Of a stretch of 64,000 nt of DNA, positions 26,101 to 38,500 are shown piece after piece. The notes below the pieces were generated by a model. It searched no databases. It had not been told where the DNA came from and saw nothing but the letters and a program-made list of their open reading frames with translations. Position numbers and translations under genes: made by a program. This stretch comes from Allacma fusca. Its lineage: Eukaryota > Arthropoda > Collembola > Symphypleona > Sminthuridae. The stretch spans positions 26,213,067 to 26,277,066 of the forward strand of contig OX359245.1 in the NCBI GenBank assembly GCA_947179485.1. Reading direction: 5' to 3'. Every line of letters begins with the position of its first letter. The stretch's first letter is position 1.

Positions 26101-27838
26101 TGTTGATCCAGCTGAGTATGTGGAATTTGTTGGGTTATCAATTGCTATGGCTGAGACACTGACTAGTTAGTAGTTGTTAATGTCGGGGTGACATATGGGA
26201 TGAAAAACTACTTCCTCTCAGATTTATTACTCTCGGGAATCTATTATTCAAGTATATAGGCGTAGGCAGTTGACAATGAGAAATGCGGGAATTGATTTTT
26301 GCTTAAGTTGCGTGTGACCATAGATGGCGTTCCGCCAGAGTGCGCTCGCACCGTTCCGAACCACATCTCTGACGCGCCTCATCTTCCTTCGCATCTTATA
26401 TCATCCTGATTTGTTCTTTTGTATAAGGACTTACTCATACATAATAATATTGGGGATAGATTTGTAAGTGGGTAGAATTAAGACAGTGTAGGTTTCAACT
26501 CTGTCAACATCCCCACTTTGTCCTGTCTGATTTTGTAAGCTCTAATTTTACAACTAGCTTTTGTACCTTGTCAAAATATTCTACTCCTTTTTTTTTTGCA
26601 AAACTTACGTCCATAGCATGGTAAAAGAAAAATACGTTATTCAATTACTCTGTTAATACGATTAATTATGTATGTGGTTGAGTGTGTTTTGATTGTTTTT
26701 TTAGACACTACATGAAATATTTGAGTATAACTTGGAGCCAATAGGAGATGACATGTAGGAGGAATATCTATTCGAAATTAAGTTCGATTTAATGCTTATT
26801 GCTGGTGGAGGTCATTTGTCAATAATTAATTTGAAAAGCTTTTTCACAGATCAATTCCATCTTCCCCTAGTTTTGCCATTAATTGTAATCAAAGCTAGAA
26901 ATCCAGAGAATGGAACCGATTGACTTAAAGTCAACTTATAAATTCTAATATTAATTAATTATAAATAATTACTTTGTAGTATCCCGCCCTGGAGAAATGT
27001 AATTATTATAAAACTATATATTGCCAAAATAATTATCACAATAGGAAAGACGGGTTACAAAATCCATGAATAATTCCTACCTTGGACAATTCTCTGTATT
27101 TCGAGAACTTTCTTCAATTCCCTTTTAATTATTCCTAATAATTACATAATTAAACGTTTTCCGGCTTAATATCAGTCAGTGGAGACTCTATATGGGGAAG
27201 TTTTCTCTGAAAAATGATAACACCATCCCTTTCATAGAGTTTTTTTCCCTGAGGGCTTTCAGCATCTACTTGGTTATAAATTCGTATCGCTCATATCTAG
27301 ATTTGGCAGTGGTTACCACATATCGCTCAGTTTCCTTTCACCAGATGTTTAAACCAGAAATAGTCCCTGCACTCAGCTCCAGGAGTTCATATATAAGAGG
27401 AAAGTTTAGGAATATACATTTGATATAAAATAGTATTTCTGTTTCTAAAATGTAGTGGACAATGCCGACTGAGGTGGACGTGAAGACAAATTGGATTATA
27501 GGAAGGGGCATAAAATAAAAATTCTATTAAATAATAACAATAAATAGCTAAATTTTAGCTTATCAATCTAATTTGCTATCTATAGTGTCGTTAAAAAGCC
27601 TATTGTAATCTAAAGGATGAATCTAATAACAAGTAAACATGTCCTAACTCTAAAAGTTCCCGGTAATTAAGTACAAGACGACACATCAATAGATTCAATG
27701 AAATATTCTCATGCAATAAATATTTAATAGAGACATTCAAAGTATTACGAGTCTAATAAATCTAATATGTAATATAAAAAGATTTGAGACCCACCTCCAA
27801 GGAGCTCCTCCGCCACCTCCACCACCGGCGGAATCCAT
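11186..27838 (-). CDS. Giant disordered protein, 2,330 aa (8 exons), possibly cytoskeletal or Z-disc adaptor
   Basis: Coding exons in transcript order: 27795-27838, 22642-22730, 22220-22296, 20584-21806, 20041-20123, 17181-17321, 16762-16956 and 11186-16326. Together they make 6,993 nt with every phase matching. The N-terminus is MDSAGGGGGGGAPWR, then Pro/Ala-rich linkers. Exon 4 has KPFTYTPGKIDLSEIRNPRM, a polyglutamine run and Ser/Pro/Gln-rich sequence. Exon 5 carries QSKSFKVIQQIT, which reminds me of the QSxSFxxLQ element of PDZ-LIM proteins. The last exon (5.1 kb) holds an Asn/Tyr/Trp-rich block, two sets of degenerate tandem repeats, long acidic Ser/Glu-rich stretches, and more ordered helical pieces near residues 1984 (EDLLWRIERFLQESLSLGSE) and 2091 (SRLFQLLQDE), ending in a basic tail. 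No catalytic domain is seen. A muscle or actin-associated scaffold (synaptopodin-2/Zasp-like) is a memory-based guess. The gene structure is solid; the function is not. Confidence 0.75.
12770..13030 (-). repeat. Coding tandem repeat, SETKSER-type units
   Basis: Inside the last exon of the giant gene about nine imperfect units of roughly 8-9 residues follow one another (SETKSEK, SETKSQRN, SETKLERRT, SETKSERST, SESLSERCT and so on). The repeat is clear in protein and visible in DNA as recurring TTTCNGA/TTCTGA-like phrases on the plus strand. Units vary enough that expansion is not recent. They are rich in charged and Ser/Thr residues and probably form a disordered or single-helix linker. Confidence 0.75.
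14720..15110 (-). repeat. Coding tandem repeat, NENxRFE/K-type units
   Basis: A second, different repeat array in the same exon: units of about 10-14 residues built on K-x-N-E-N-x-R-F-x-x-K (for example KANENGRYEVK, KINENGRFDLK, KSNENSRFEIQ), trailing into weaker SNEK/SSEK versions. Seen directly in the translation. The DNA phrase TTCATTGG/TCTCATTGG recurs on the plus strand. Likely an unstructured spacer. Confidence 0.75.
15840..15940 (-). other. Tyr/Trp-rich low-complexity block in the giant protein
   Basis: Part of the last exon of the giant gene. Within about 30 residues the translation has more than a dozen Tyr/Trp residues (YAYMQWYYWWYYNYGYPMGW), directly after an Asn-rich run and a short Cys-rich segment (CTCSCNCTSN). 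Such aromatic sequence is rare and behaves as a sticker region in known condensate-forming proteins. That role is inference here. Confidence 0.8.
17322..20040 (-). other. Intron of the giant gene (2.7 kb)
   Basis: Lies between exons 5 and 6, with GTGAGT at the donor (20040) and TTTCCAG at the acceptor (17322-17324). Contains homopolymer A/T runs and short random frames; no alternative exon with convincing coding signal was found on either strand. Confidence 0.6.
21393..21417 (-). repeat. Polyglutamine-encoding CAA run
   Basis: TTG triplets on the plus strand correspond to consecutive CAA codons, giving about eight glutamines after GL in exon 4 of the giant gene. A pure triplet tract like this is likely to vary in length between individuals. 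Confidence 0.8.
22731..27794 (-). other. First intron of the giant gene (5.1 kb)
   Basis: The intron runs from a GTGGGT donor (27794) to an acceptor ending TACTCAG (22731). It contains simple repeats (CT-rich near 23545, a G run near 24107, GT-rich near 25795) and a conspicuously GC-rich patch at about 26308-26390. I looked for PDZ-encoding or other extra exons on the minus strand and saw none. Alternative first exons cannot be excluded. Confidence 0.55.
26308..26390. promoter_or_regulatory. GC-rich patch with AGATGGCG (possible insulator or alternative promoter)
   Basis: In otherwise AT-rich intron this 80-base stretch is rich in CpG (GGCGTTCCGCC, GTGCGCTCGC, GACGCGCC). It contains CATAGATGGCGT at 26319-26330; the reverse complement of the same 12-mer occurs at 29737-29748. 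AGATGGCG resembles the core of arthropod CTCF sites, but the match is partial. Function is inferred only. Confidence 0.3.
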
Positions 27839-30800
27839 GGTCAGACCAGGTTGTTACGTTTGACGGGAAATGTTTCAATAAAAAAAAAGATTCACTAGTA
27901 TTCCTCCTTATCTCCAATAATTAATTATATAATTAATTATTATCATGGAGTCACTTGAATAAAATATAACAAAATTAGAATCGTGTCTTGTTTCGAAACA
28001 AATAAAGCATTCGAGACTCCGAGGCAATGGGAGATTGAGAAGAAAAAAAAAATCTATGAGCGCCAGACCAGTTGTTGTTAAAAGAGAACCCTGGAAAAAA
28101 CTAACTCTTTCCTTGTCTGACTGACTGCCAGAGGAAAACTGCTCAACTTTAAAAACTCCTCCGCCTTTTCCAATGCCAATATTTTTTATCACTTTTTTGT
28201 GTCTCCCGTGTCTGTGTGTAATTTAAATATATACAAATTTGTGTGAGAGAGAGAGAGAGGGACTCCTTGGGAAATTTGTTTTATTGAAAATCCATTGAAA
28301 TTTCCTATCTATTAGTTTCAGTATCTATCTATCTACAGGGGAGAGGGAAAAAAGGACAACTGGATTTAATTGAGTGTATTTTTAGACAGGATAATATTTC
28401 TGCTAACGAATTCGTTGCCCTTGCTCTAGTACCTCCTGATCTCTAATAACAACTATTTGTAGAGACACCGACGGAAGTAGTATTGTCCGATTTATTTTCC
28501 TTCGGTGTATGTATAATTATAGAGAGTTAGTGTGAGATACGGATGAGTGTGAGTGTGTGTATGTGTGTGCATGTGTGTGAAATTGTGTGTATACGCTCAA
28601 ACGTGTCTTTCCGAATGAGTTGGTGTAGTACGGGGTAGGATTTAGAAATAGGGATAAAATATAGTGAGGGGTAATAAGATGCAGTAATAATATGTTACCA
28701 CACTCTGTATACTTACAACGCTCAATGTTTCAGTGGTAGACTTGTCCGCTTGCAAACACTTTTCTATACTATAACTTTGTCTGCAACTTTTAGAGATTTT
28801 TTAGGGCAACGGCCGTCTATGAATCGGGCTTTAAAAATAAACTTTTCGGAGACGGACGAAATTCTCTCTCTCTCTCTCTCTCTCTCTCAGGAGCTTTTTT
28901 TCCCCACAACACATTGCACACGTTGGAGGTTCCTTGCTCCTCTTCCTCCTCTGCTTCTCCCATAGGAACCAACACTTGATACTGCACACACTAAATGTAT
29001 TTTCACAAACTACTAAAATGAAACAAAAAGTAACAATTTTTTTAACGTTGAGATATCTTGTACAAAGTCTATTTGTGTAGGATTTTTTTTCCTATCTGTC
29101 TCTTTCCTTCCTTCGTGCTCCTCTCTATTTTACGTATATATGTGGATGAGCGTGTGTGTGAACACAATGAATATTATCTGCGTATCAATATGAAGCGATT
29201 CCATAGGGAAAAAAACATTTATACCCAAGGCTCGAATCAGTTTAAGAGTATATGAGTATTAAGTACTACAAACGACAACTACATGAGGATTGAATCCCAA
29301 CCCCACCAAAAGACTCTTTACCAATCCCGCCTAAACACCCTTAATGTTGAATTATGAGGATGTTTATGTAATTGGGATCAAATGCTAAATTATCGGCAAA
29401 TTTTTTGCGTGGATGCTTCAACGAACATATGTCATTCTTATGGGGCTTCCTGCATTTTGGGTGGAAATAAATGGGTACAGTTGTCGGGTTCAGCAGGAGT
29501 CATTTATTGTCAAGTTTAGCATTCAAAATCCAAAATAGTATCTTGGCGTATAAATATAGTCAATAGGAGGGAAAAGCCATTGAAATGCAGAGGTGGGTTT
29601 TATTAACTCGAGTTAGATACGAGGGAAGTTTTAAGGTCATCACATTGCATTTTACGCCCGGATATAGAGAGCTTTAAAGATCGTCAAAATGTAATTTCGT
29701 GATGAGATTGCCCTTCAAACAAGGAAGTCCGGGATTACGCCATCTATGTTCAGGTGAGGATCTCTAATCGAAAATTCCTCCATTATTGGATGCCAACGGT
29801 GAGGCATTCTATCAGTTCTTCAAACGTCATATTTCGGTGGTGTTTTCAAGACTACACTTTTTACAAGATAAAATATCTCAGGCCTCAGAACTGATAATCA
29901 GTCCTTGATCATATTTCCCCTTAAATTTTAGTAATAAATTAATAATCAACCAAGTATTTTCTCGTGAGAATTTCATTTGTGTCTGATGTGACTCAGATAC
30001 TGTAGAATGTAGAGTTGATCCCTAACCCAAGCTGACAATATGGAGTAATTATCATGAACTGTGTGTATAATCAATGCAGAACTAGGAAAACGTCTAGCCT
30101 CGGGCATTAACAAAGCACATTTTGTAAAAACAAATCTTATTTTTGTACTCCTATTTTTATAACTTCTCACTAATCAATCCAATTCACATAATCCTTCCTA
30201 AATTGTTTTTTTTCCTTAAAGGAAACTACATTCGAAAAACTGAAGGCAATTAATTTGTTTTGCAGCTGCCCTGATATTGCTGGATGGATGAGTATCTCCT
30301 CTAAAAGTAGCATTTTTATTCCGGCCACCTATGACTGTCACTTTAGATTAATGTTTCAACGTGCATAATTCTGTCATGCAATTAATTTTATTACAGGAGG
30401 AAAACGCAAACCGACAAATGGATTCTAATCATGAGAAGGGTCACTTCAAAAGACAAACACAGCTGTTAGCAGTACCATTGACCGCTTATTAGGCGTCCAA
30501 CCTCACTAGAGCATCACCCCCGAAATTTTGCAATAATATTACTATAAAAAGGAAATTTAACATTAGGGGTTTAAATGGGAATGTCCTAAATTTTGAGCCT
30601 CTCTTAAGAAATTGTTCCTTAGAAGGAGCTCTCTTTGAGCGAGAGTACACTGTGCTTGTCCCCAATGATTTATTCCAAACGCCTATGGGAATATAAAGCA
30701 AAATTCAATTTTTATTTGAGAGGATGACTTAAACTTTCTGCATGTTTTGGGCTGCACTTCTTACATAAACACTTTGCTGCCTCTACACAAAATGGGGTGA

Positions 30801-33800
30801 ATTTTAAGTGCAACTATTGGTCTTTATGGTGCTCTTAAAATTTCCTTAATTTTTACACTTACTTGAATGCCTAACTACTTGATGAAAAAGCAAAGTCTCA
30901 CCAGCTTCCAAATATAGGCATTTCAGTCTCAAAGGAAACGCATGCCTTGAAATCCTGGATTTTCTCACCATCTACGTTTTGACAAACCGGGTATAAATAT
31001 TGATACAATTATAATTGTCTGCATAAATATGCGGCTGACATGTTCATTATGAAAGAATGGAAAATTTAATTGTTTGAAACTAAATATTTCCGTACGGAGA
31101 AATTAAAGCTGGAATTCTACTAACACTTTCACAGTGCCCCAGAAACGTTTTCCTTCAATTGGAAAAATATATAATTACTGAACTGATTTTGTGAGTCCTC
31201 AAAATTCACACTGGTGATATTCGAATGAGCACGAACATTGTGATGTGACTTAAGGAGACAAAACTCATAAGGATTATTAGTATTGTCTTAATGGGATGAG
31301 TATGCCGTTGCTTAAATTTTAAAACGTTCCATTTCTACAGGAGATCCCGTTTACAAAGCATGGGCTCCCAAACCCAACTCGTACCTTTTAAAATTGAGCC
31401 AACGACGTACATTAAATCTAAAGGGAAACACTCATCCTGTGTTTTACATTCTGCCAGGTTATAACCATGTTTGCATTTCTATCAGTGGTACATGTGTTAA
31501 CTGATGGATCATATGTATGTATGTAGCCCAATATAAAATTATGTAACACACATGCAAACACCATTGCTCCTTGTTTCCACAGAAATGCTGGCAATAAATA
31601 TTTAAAATAATTGTATTGCCTTTTGCAACTCTGACTTCCATCTGAAACAATCACACCTCTCTGACCTCTTGTACATATGACATATTCATGGCTTTTCTTA
31701 CAACTTCCCTTATTTGAAATTTCCTTATAATATTAAGGCTTCGAGACCATTTGCAAAAAATAGCTCATTTTCCCTGGTTTCGGCTGCATTAAAAAACGGA
31801 ACTCATTACGGTGTCGTTTTTGAGCTTAATTTAAAAAATAACATGGGATTATCGGTAAATTATTATTAATGGGGTTGTTTTCAATAAGTGCGGACACGTG
31901 GATTTTTTTAAAAATGCTCGTACAGTCAACAAGTGGCATTAACATTGTAATTGAGAACAAATTCTTCTAATTTTGAGGGAATCGGGTGTGCTCATTCATT
32001 TTTCCAGCTAACAATAAGTATTTGGGGTTTGCAGAGATAATGGTTCCTTCCAGAATAATCTCTCGACCTGGATGGATGCGTTGTGTAAATATAAACCAAA
32101 TTATTTATGCAATGAGTATCACATTAATAATTATCTTATTCATGTAATTATTCTCCCCGGGAGTCGTCAAGCATACAAAAACCTTTACAGAATTCAATCA
32201 CTGCACTACGGAGTCTCACTGATTAATTTTTTTCAGGAATATTTGCATTCAGATTGAATTTTTTCCGAACGTTTGCATAAAAAGTGCAGGGAGGGATTAA
32301 TAATTTCTGTATGAAAGGGTTACCTCATTAAAACTTACACTTCAACGCTTATAATAATAAATTATTAAATAATTGTTATTATTGGAAATGTGAAATGATT
32401 AAACTGTGAATGCTACTATTATTTTATGAATTGCCAGATTGGCAAAGAGCGTTGAATGAATGTAAATTGTGTTACGGAGCCATCCTAACTTTGACTGATC
32501 CTATCATTCTGGGTTAAGATTTCTTCTAATAAATACGTACTAGGAATAAAATATTGACATGGAAATGATATGGATGCAGTTTCACCCTCAATAATTATTA
32601 TTTGTAAATAATGGAAATTTACAATTGACACCTGCATTCCTGGCACAATTATTAACACTTAAGCCAATAAGTAAAGCAAATACAGGGAAGTCTCATACAT
32701 GCCTTCCTATATGCAAGAGAATTTTATTACCTATTATAATCGACCGGAAATGTAAAATGGATCTATCAAATAATTAAGTGCTGATCAAGTTTATTTCAGA
32801 GATATACTGATCGAGTCAGCGTATGTATGTAGTACATTCTGCCACGTAAAAATGCATAGATATCCATTATGTAATTAATTACAGGTAACCATCATTTAAA
32901 AAATTATCATGTGTTTAGAACAAGCAGAATGAGCGTACACTCCAGGGTCAGGGATGTTCATACGGTCCCACTAAACCTTTCTGTCCCCTTCTAACCCGGA
33001 AATCGACACAAATTAAGGAATTTCCCATTTTCTAGTTGATTCTTTTCCAGGGGTTAGACACTTGAAAAGAATTTTTTAGTTCCCAAAATGTGATCAAGGT
33101 TTCACAAAAATCATAATTATAATAATTCACCTGTAACCTGACTTCTTTAGCCAACAATTTTGACAGCTGATATGATCAAGTGAAATCAATAAAATTTACA
33201 ATAAAAGACAAATGTTTGCAATAATTTGACCCTTAAAATTTCCAACAAGCCATTTTTGAAAAGGTTTTAGAATAATCAGACTTCAGTAAAAAAAAACAAC
33301 TCCATTGAAACCACCCTCAAAGTTTTTATAATCATAGATAAAATATTTAGGTTTTCAAAAATAGAATAAAATGTTTGCAAAAACCAGAAACTAATTCAAA
33401 AAAATTTCAAAAAATTATGTAGCAAAAATATTTGAAATTTTGAATGAAATCCCTTAAAATCTTGGGTACAGGGTTTCGACCCCTATGATACCTTAATTAT
33501 TAAACTTATAGATCAATGAAACAATTCTGAAAAAAAATCAGAAGTAAAATTTCCTATAAATTGGGAAAATAATTTTTTTTTCTACAAATGTCCCTCACAA
33601 GGACTTGAGGGAGGTTCACAGATTTCACAGCACCCTCTGTATTTATTCGAGAGAGAGATTTGTAAAATAACGTAAACTTGAATAATTATTACAACTCATC
33701 GTCTGTTCACACACACATCGACCTGCAAACACCTACAGATGCATGTATCTATATGTAGCCCTTTTAATACATCCTACTTGATGTTCTAATATATATATAT

Positions 33801-34304
33801 ATGTTTTCAACTTGAATACTTTTACTAGAGCAAGTGATTGTACATCGCACCTCATTGACTCATTGGGAAAATTATTGGGACCTATGTACCCCTTGATGGA
33901 ATGATAATGTGAGTATATGTAATATTACGAGTGTATGTTTCGTATACGAGCTTGCACTTTTGCCTCATTGTCAGTCCCATAGCCCAATGATCACCTCATT
34001 ACTTAAGTTACTTCCACAAGACTACTTAACTGATATACAGGAGAGGTCCACAGGGCTATAAATATATTCAGGAATTATCCTTTCTAAAAATGAAGTTACT
34101 CCACGGCAGTCATCTGATGGAAGAGTGAGAAAGAGGAACCTCTTGGAGGAAATTCTACTTGTACCCATTCTAATTTCAATTGTGCCTTAGTTTTCACACT
34201 CTCCCTATAATATCCCACTATACACAGTCCCTGCTACTGTTACATAATTACTATATACCAGACCTCTCGTTCATTCTGCATGCAATTTCTGGCCTGAGCA
34301 TTCA
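27839..34304. other. Gene-poor interval between divergent genes
   Basis: About 6.5 kb separates the start of the giant gene (-) from the first exon of the transporter (+), which are transcribed away from each other, so both promoters should be here. It holds a GA run (28245-28259), a CT run (28863-28888), AT repeats near 33790 and AT-rich sequence. A good minus-strand donor (GTAAGT, 28716-28711) next to the CT run might end an untranslated first exon of the giant gene, but I found no convincing acceptor for it. No protein-coding exon is supported. Confidence 0.5.
28863..28888. repeat. (TC)13 microsatellite
   Basis: A pure TC run; on the minus strand it is GAGAGA, the binding type of GAGA factor in insects. 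It lies about 1 kb upstream of the giant gene's start codon. The regulatory reading is inference. Confidence 0.85.
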
Positions 34305-35564
34305 ATGTGGGCAACGTTGAGACAATTCCTTGCGGCTGTCATCGGTAAGTTAGTGTTTTCTGCGTTTTCCTCGACCTCAAGAATTAAAAAAAAAAAGTAG
34401 AAGCTTATATTTTCCGTCCCATAAAATGTATTTTCATTTCTCCCATTATTCTCCCTACCGAACTTCCTGCCGGGACGACATCCCCAACAGATTAATCTTT
34501 CTCTCATGACTATATCTGTACATAGTTAAATTCGGCTTAATTTTACGCAAGGTCACGCGTGTCGAGAGTTTTGGCAAACTTTTAGAATGCTCCACGCAGC
34601 AAACACTTAAACTGTGCAGTGTGTACCACTACTCCTACAATTACATCACATGTGGAGTACATATGTAATTATATCAGAGGCATATATAACGCTCACATTG
34701 CCCCTATAACCTAGAGCATGCATGTATAGCCCCTTACCTATAACACTGCTCACGTGCCTACGTGTAAACAACAATACAAGACTTTAATATTTACAGTAAC
34801 ACCTAATATTTACAAATGCAATTTCAAATGCATGCATTTTATTTACTATTATACTCAGTCAGATGACGTCTGCGCTCGTGTAGTCGTCACAGTATTTTAT
34901 GCATTAAAATCACAGATGTACTGATCTGATAAAATAAGAGTGTTTTTTATGACATTAATTTTCGGATCTATTTTTTTTGTAAGCCTTAGAAAGTAAATAA
35001 GTGAGAATTAAGAGTAGGTAATAAAAAAAACAGCTTTGTCTTAAGGCTGGTTCCCAGGAATGGGTTTGTTTACAAAAGGATTCCCAGGGAGCGCAGCATT
35101 TAGTCATAATTACAACTGACCCTAAAATTAGCAACTAAATTGTGGGGTGTTCTGAGACGTTCATTTAGAAACAAACAGTTGTTTTTTTTTGCAATGAGAT
35201 CTATAGTGTACCTACTTATAGATACGACTGTAAACATTTTGCTGAGTTGTTGAGAATTAAAAGTGGGATATAATTTATGGCCTTATAACTAATTATATTA
35301 CGGTAAAATATAGATCCAGCGGAAAAGAATCTTGTCAGAGACTCACGCCTTAGTATACAGGGATTTAAGTCAGAGCTTGGGTAATAGAAGGATACTCCTT
35401 TTCTATAGTAATTTTATTAAAGGAATAGACCTGTGTGTGGGGGTACAAGTATGAGGCATTAAAAATGGGTTTACCTTCATACTGTGGGGATATGTATAGC
35501 AGTAACCCTGTTATGGTAATATTCATGACCACTGTCACAGTAACCCTCATGCATACATACGTAC

Positions 35565-35595
<31 letters not shown>

Positions 35596-38500
35596 CAAAT
35601 CCAGTAGTGGGGTAGTGTATAGTATCAGTGTCCTAAGAGACGGTGCATAAGAGGTGGAAATTATCATCCCATACCTAGATTGATCTTGTGTTTGAACAGG
35701 TGAGTCCTCTCGTTACCTTCACTACAGACACGTTAAATACCCTTCAGTAATTATATGACACGGCGTCATGTACAGCGAGTGACTTCCTCGAATCATGGTA
35801 GTCAGTCCCATTTCCACTCAATAAAAACAGTCATTAATATAGAAATGAGAATACTGTTGTCCACAGTAGTTAGTTAACAGGTCCTCTGAATATAAATGTA
35901 GTAGCCTTTATATCCTCTTTGAGACATGCCCAAACTACCGCTGTTTGATGTATCTACAATGTTTATAAAATAGTAAATAATAACGTGCTATCTAAAAAGA
36001 TAAGCACAAGCTCGCCGTTCAAAAATACAAAGATGATTAATTATATAATATATGTGATTCATACAAGAATATTTATTTGACGTGTTTTTTTTTCTCACAG
36101 TAACAATCGGTGTATTTAGCCTCGGCGGAGTGCTTTCATGGACTTCCCCAGCAGTTCCCAAAATTCTTGGGAATTCTTCATTGGGCAACATTTCCGCAGA
36201 TGATGTCTCATGGATTAGTTCCTCAGCCACGGTAATATTCTAGAGGATTACATACCTTGTGTGAATCATTTTATTGGGAACGAGACCTCCCCATTAACAA
36301 TCAGTTATATGGCCTGAGCAATAATTATTGTGTGGTGATATAGCAATAATAATTAATTGCACGTGTAGGGATCTATGCAGCTATACGTATGTACATCTAT
36401 CTCTGTAATTTTTCGCGTGGACATTGGGACTTAACACTTAGCCCATTAATAACAGGCCGTTAGAAATGATTGGGCCTATCCCCCTCGTGTGTGCATGCCT
36501 TAAGAATTATATGCACATGTCCTGTCACATGTAGATATCTATTGAATGCAGATGAAATACCTGTAGACACGGAGTTCCTATTGACTCCGTTCTGCAAATA
36601 TTATTATATGATGTATAGGGATGTGTATATAGATTTTTATATGCGTAATATTATATATATATAGATATATTAAAAGATTGTGCGGGTCATAAAATAATTG
36701 ATTTGTGGTTTGACGTTTGGGCTATATACTTCCAACTTTTGTATGTACATGATATGGACATAGCTCGGTGCAATGGTTTCCTCACCTTTCGCTGGCATTG
36801 CTGTGGATAATATGGGTCGTAAAAATACAATGCTACTCCTTGCACTTCCGTTCACACTCGGCTGGCTCATTATAGGATGGTCAACTGAGGTGACCGTGCT
36901 CTGTGCGGGGAGGTTCTTGACAGGTAATTAATCAATATTGCTCCAACTATGACTTCCCTTCCAGGAAGCTATTATGAATGCAAAAGCTCCTATTAGAAAT
37001 GGACCTGTTCCCATACAAGGAAGGAGCATTCAATCAGAGTTCCCCACAATTAAATAGTCTTTTAATTGTATATTGCCAATTCCCTCTGATTACAATAATC
37101 TAAGGTCAATTATTTATTGTAGGCATGTGCGGAGGAGGATTCTCTGTTGCAGCCCCGGTGTACATCAGTGAGACTGCCGATGATAAGATTCGAGGGGTTC
37201 TTGCATCCTTTTTCCAACTTATGCTTGTGATAGGGATTTTATTCACGTAATAATTTTTCCCATCCTATCCTTAAATTAGAATTTATTTAAAAATACCTAC
37301 TTACGAAATGGGTCACGCTAAATAATGACTATGTGAAGATCATCAATGGGCGTTGGGGCACTCTGAGAATTTGCAGGAACACTTGGATGGTTTGGGGATA
37401 AAGGGATAGATACAATAATGTTACAGCAGGGTCTAGCAATGACAGGAGGATTTGCAGTGTATTTTTATACAAAATTGAGACTTTGCTGGGATTTTACTTT
37501 TCACAGGATGAGGGGAATTAAAGGATTAGGGAAGATAAAATTGAGGACATCTTTGGGGATCAATTTTTTGGGACAGTTACAGAAGGAGCTGATGGCTTTT
37601 GAGATAGCACTATACTAACAAGCCATGTATTTTAAGTCTGACGCCCAGAATTAGAACGTATCTGGAATAATTATAATTCTAACTTCCGAATAATTTAATT
37701 TCCTTTTGATGAATAATCTTTTGGTGTTGAATGAGTTCTAATGATGTACTGAATTTCCAGGGACATCGTCGGAACTTACGTCACTTGGGAAGCTCTAGCT
37801 TTCATATTGAGCACAGGCCCAATATTCGTCTTCATATTGCTCTTCATACTTCCTGAATCCCCCAGGGCCCTGGTGTGTCAGAACAAGATCCATGAAGCTC
37901 GAGCCTCATTGTATTGGTTCCGCGGAGTCTCCACCTCTACAATTGACAAATCTGCAGAGAAGGAGCTAGCTCTCGTAAAATTAATATAATTATTATTCTT
38001 TCGGAATCTTTGGGTGAATTGATAAGAAATTAATTTCCATGGGAATTTGCTAATTAATTTGTTTGATGGTATAATTCATTTTTGGGGGGTCAGATCGAAG
38101 AGAGTGTGAGTGGGAGCACGTACTGTTCCTGGAGAGAGATTTTCCAGCCACCAATGCGAAGACCCATCCTGATCTGTCTGAGTTTAGTAGTTTTCAAAAG
38201 TCCGGTCATCATATTTTATGCTTTCAATATCTTCCGGTCTGCGGGAACCTCCATCGACTATAACCTTGCCACCTGGATCGTGGCGGGGGTTCAGGTGGTG
38301 GCCACAATTGTGTCATCCCTCCTGGTGGACCGACTGGGCCGACGGTTCCTGTTGATCTTGTCCGAATCTGTGATGGCCCTGTCATTATTTGCCCTAGGGA
38401 CATATTTCCATATGAAGAGCAGCGAAGTGGATGGGATTGTTTTCAATTGGCTTCCTCTGGTCAGCCTTGCATTTTTTATTGTGAGTTTCTCCGTCGGAGC

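Noticed and set aside
22731-27794. Possible PDZ-encoding exons inside the first intron of the giant gene
   Set aside because: Searched because the first exon ends GGAPW; no minus-strand frame with a GFRL-like start was found.
27908-28192. 94-codon minus-strand frame upstream of the giant gene
   Set aside because: Low-complexity translation with no splice link to the 27795-27838 exon.
31418-31654. Two overlapping minus-strand frames in the gene-poor interval
   Set aside because: No family resemblance and mutually overlapping frames; chance ORFs.
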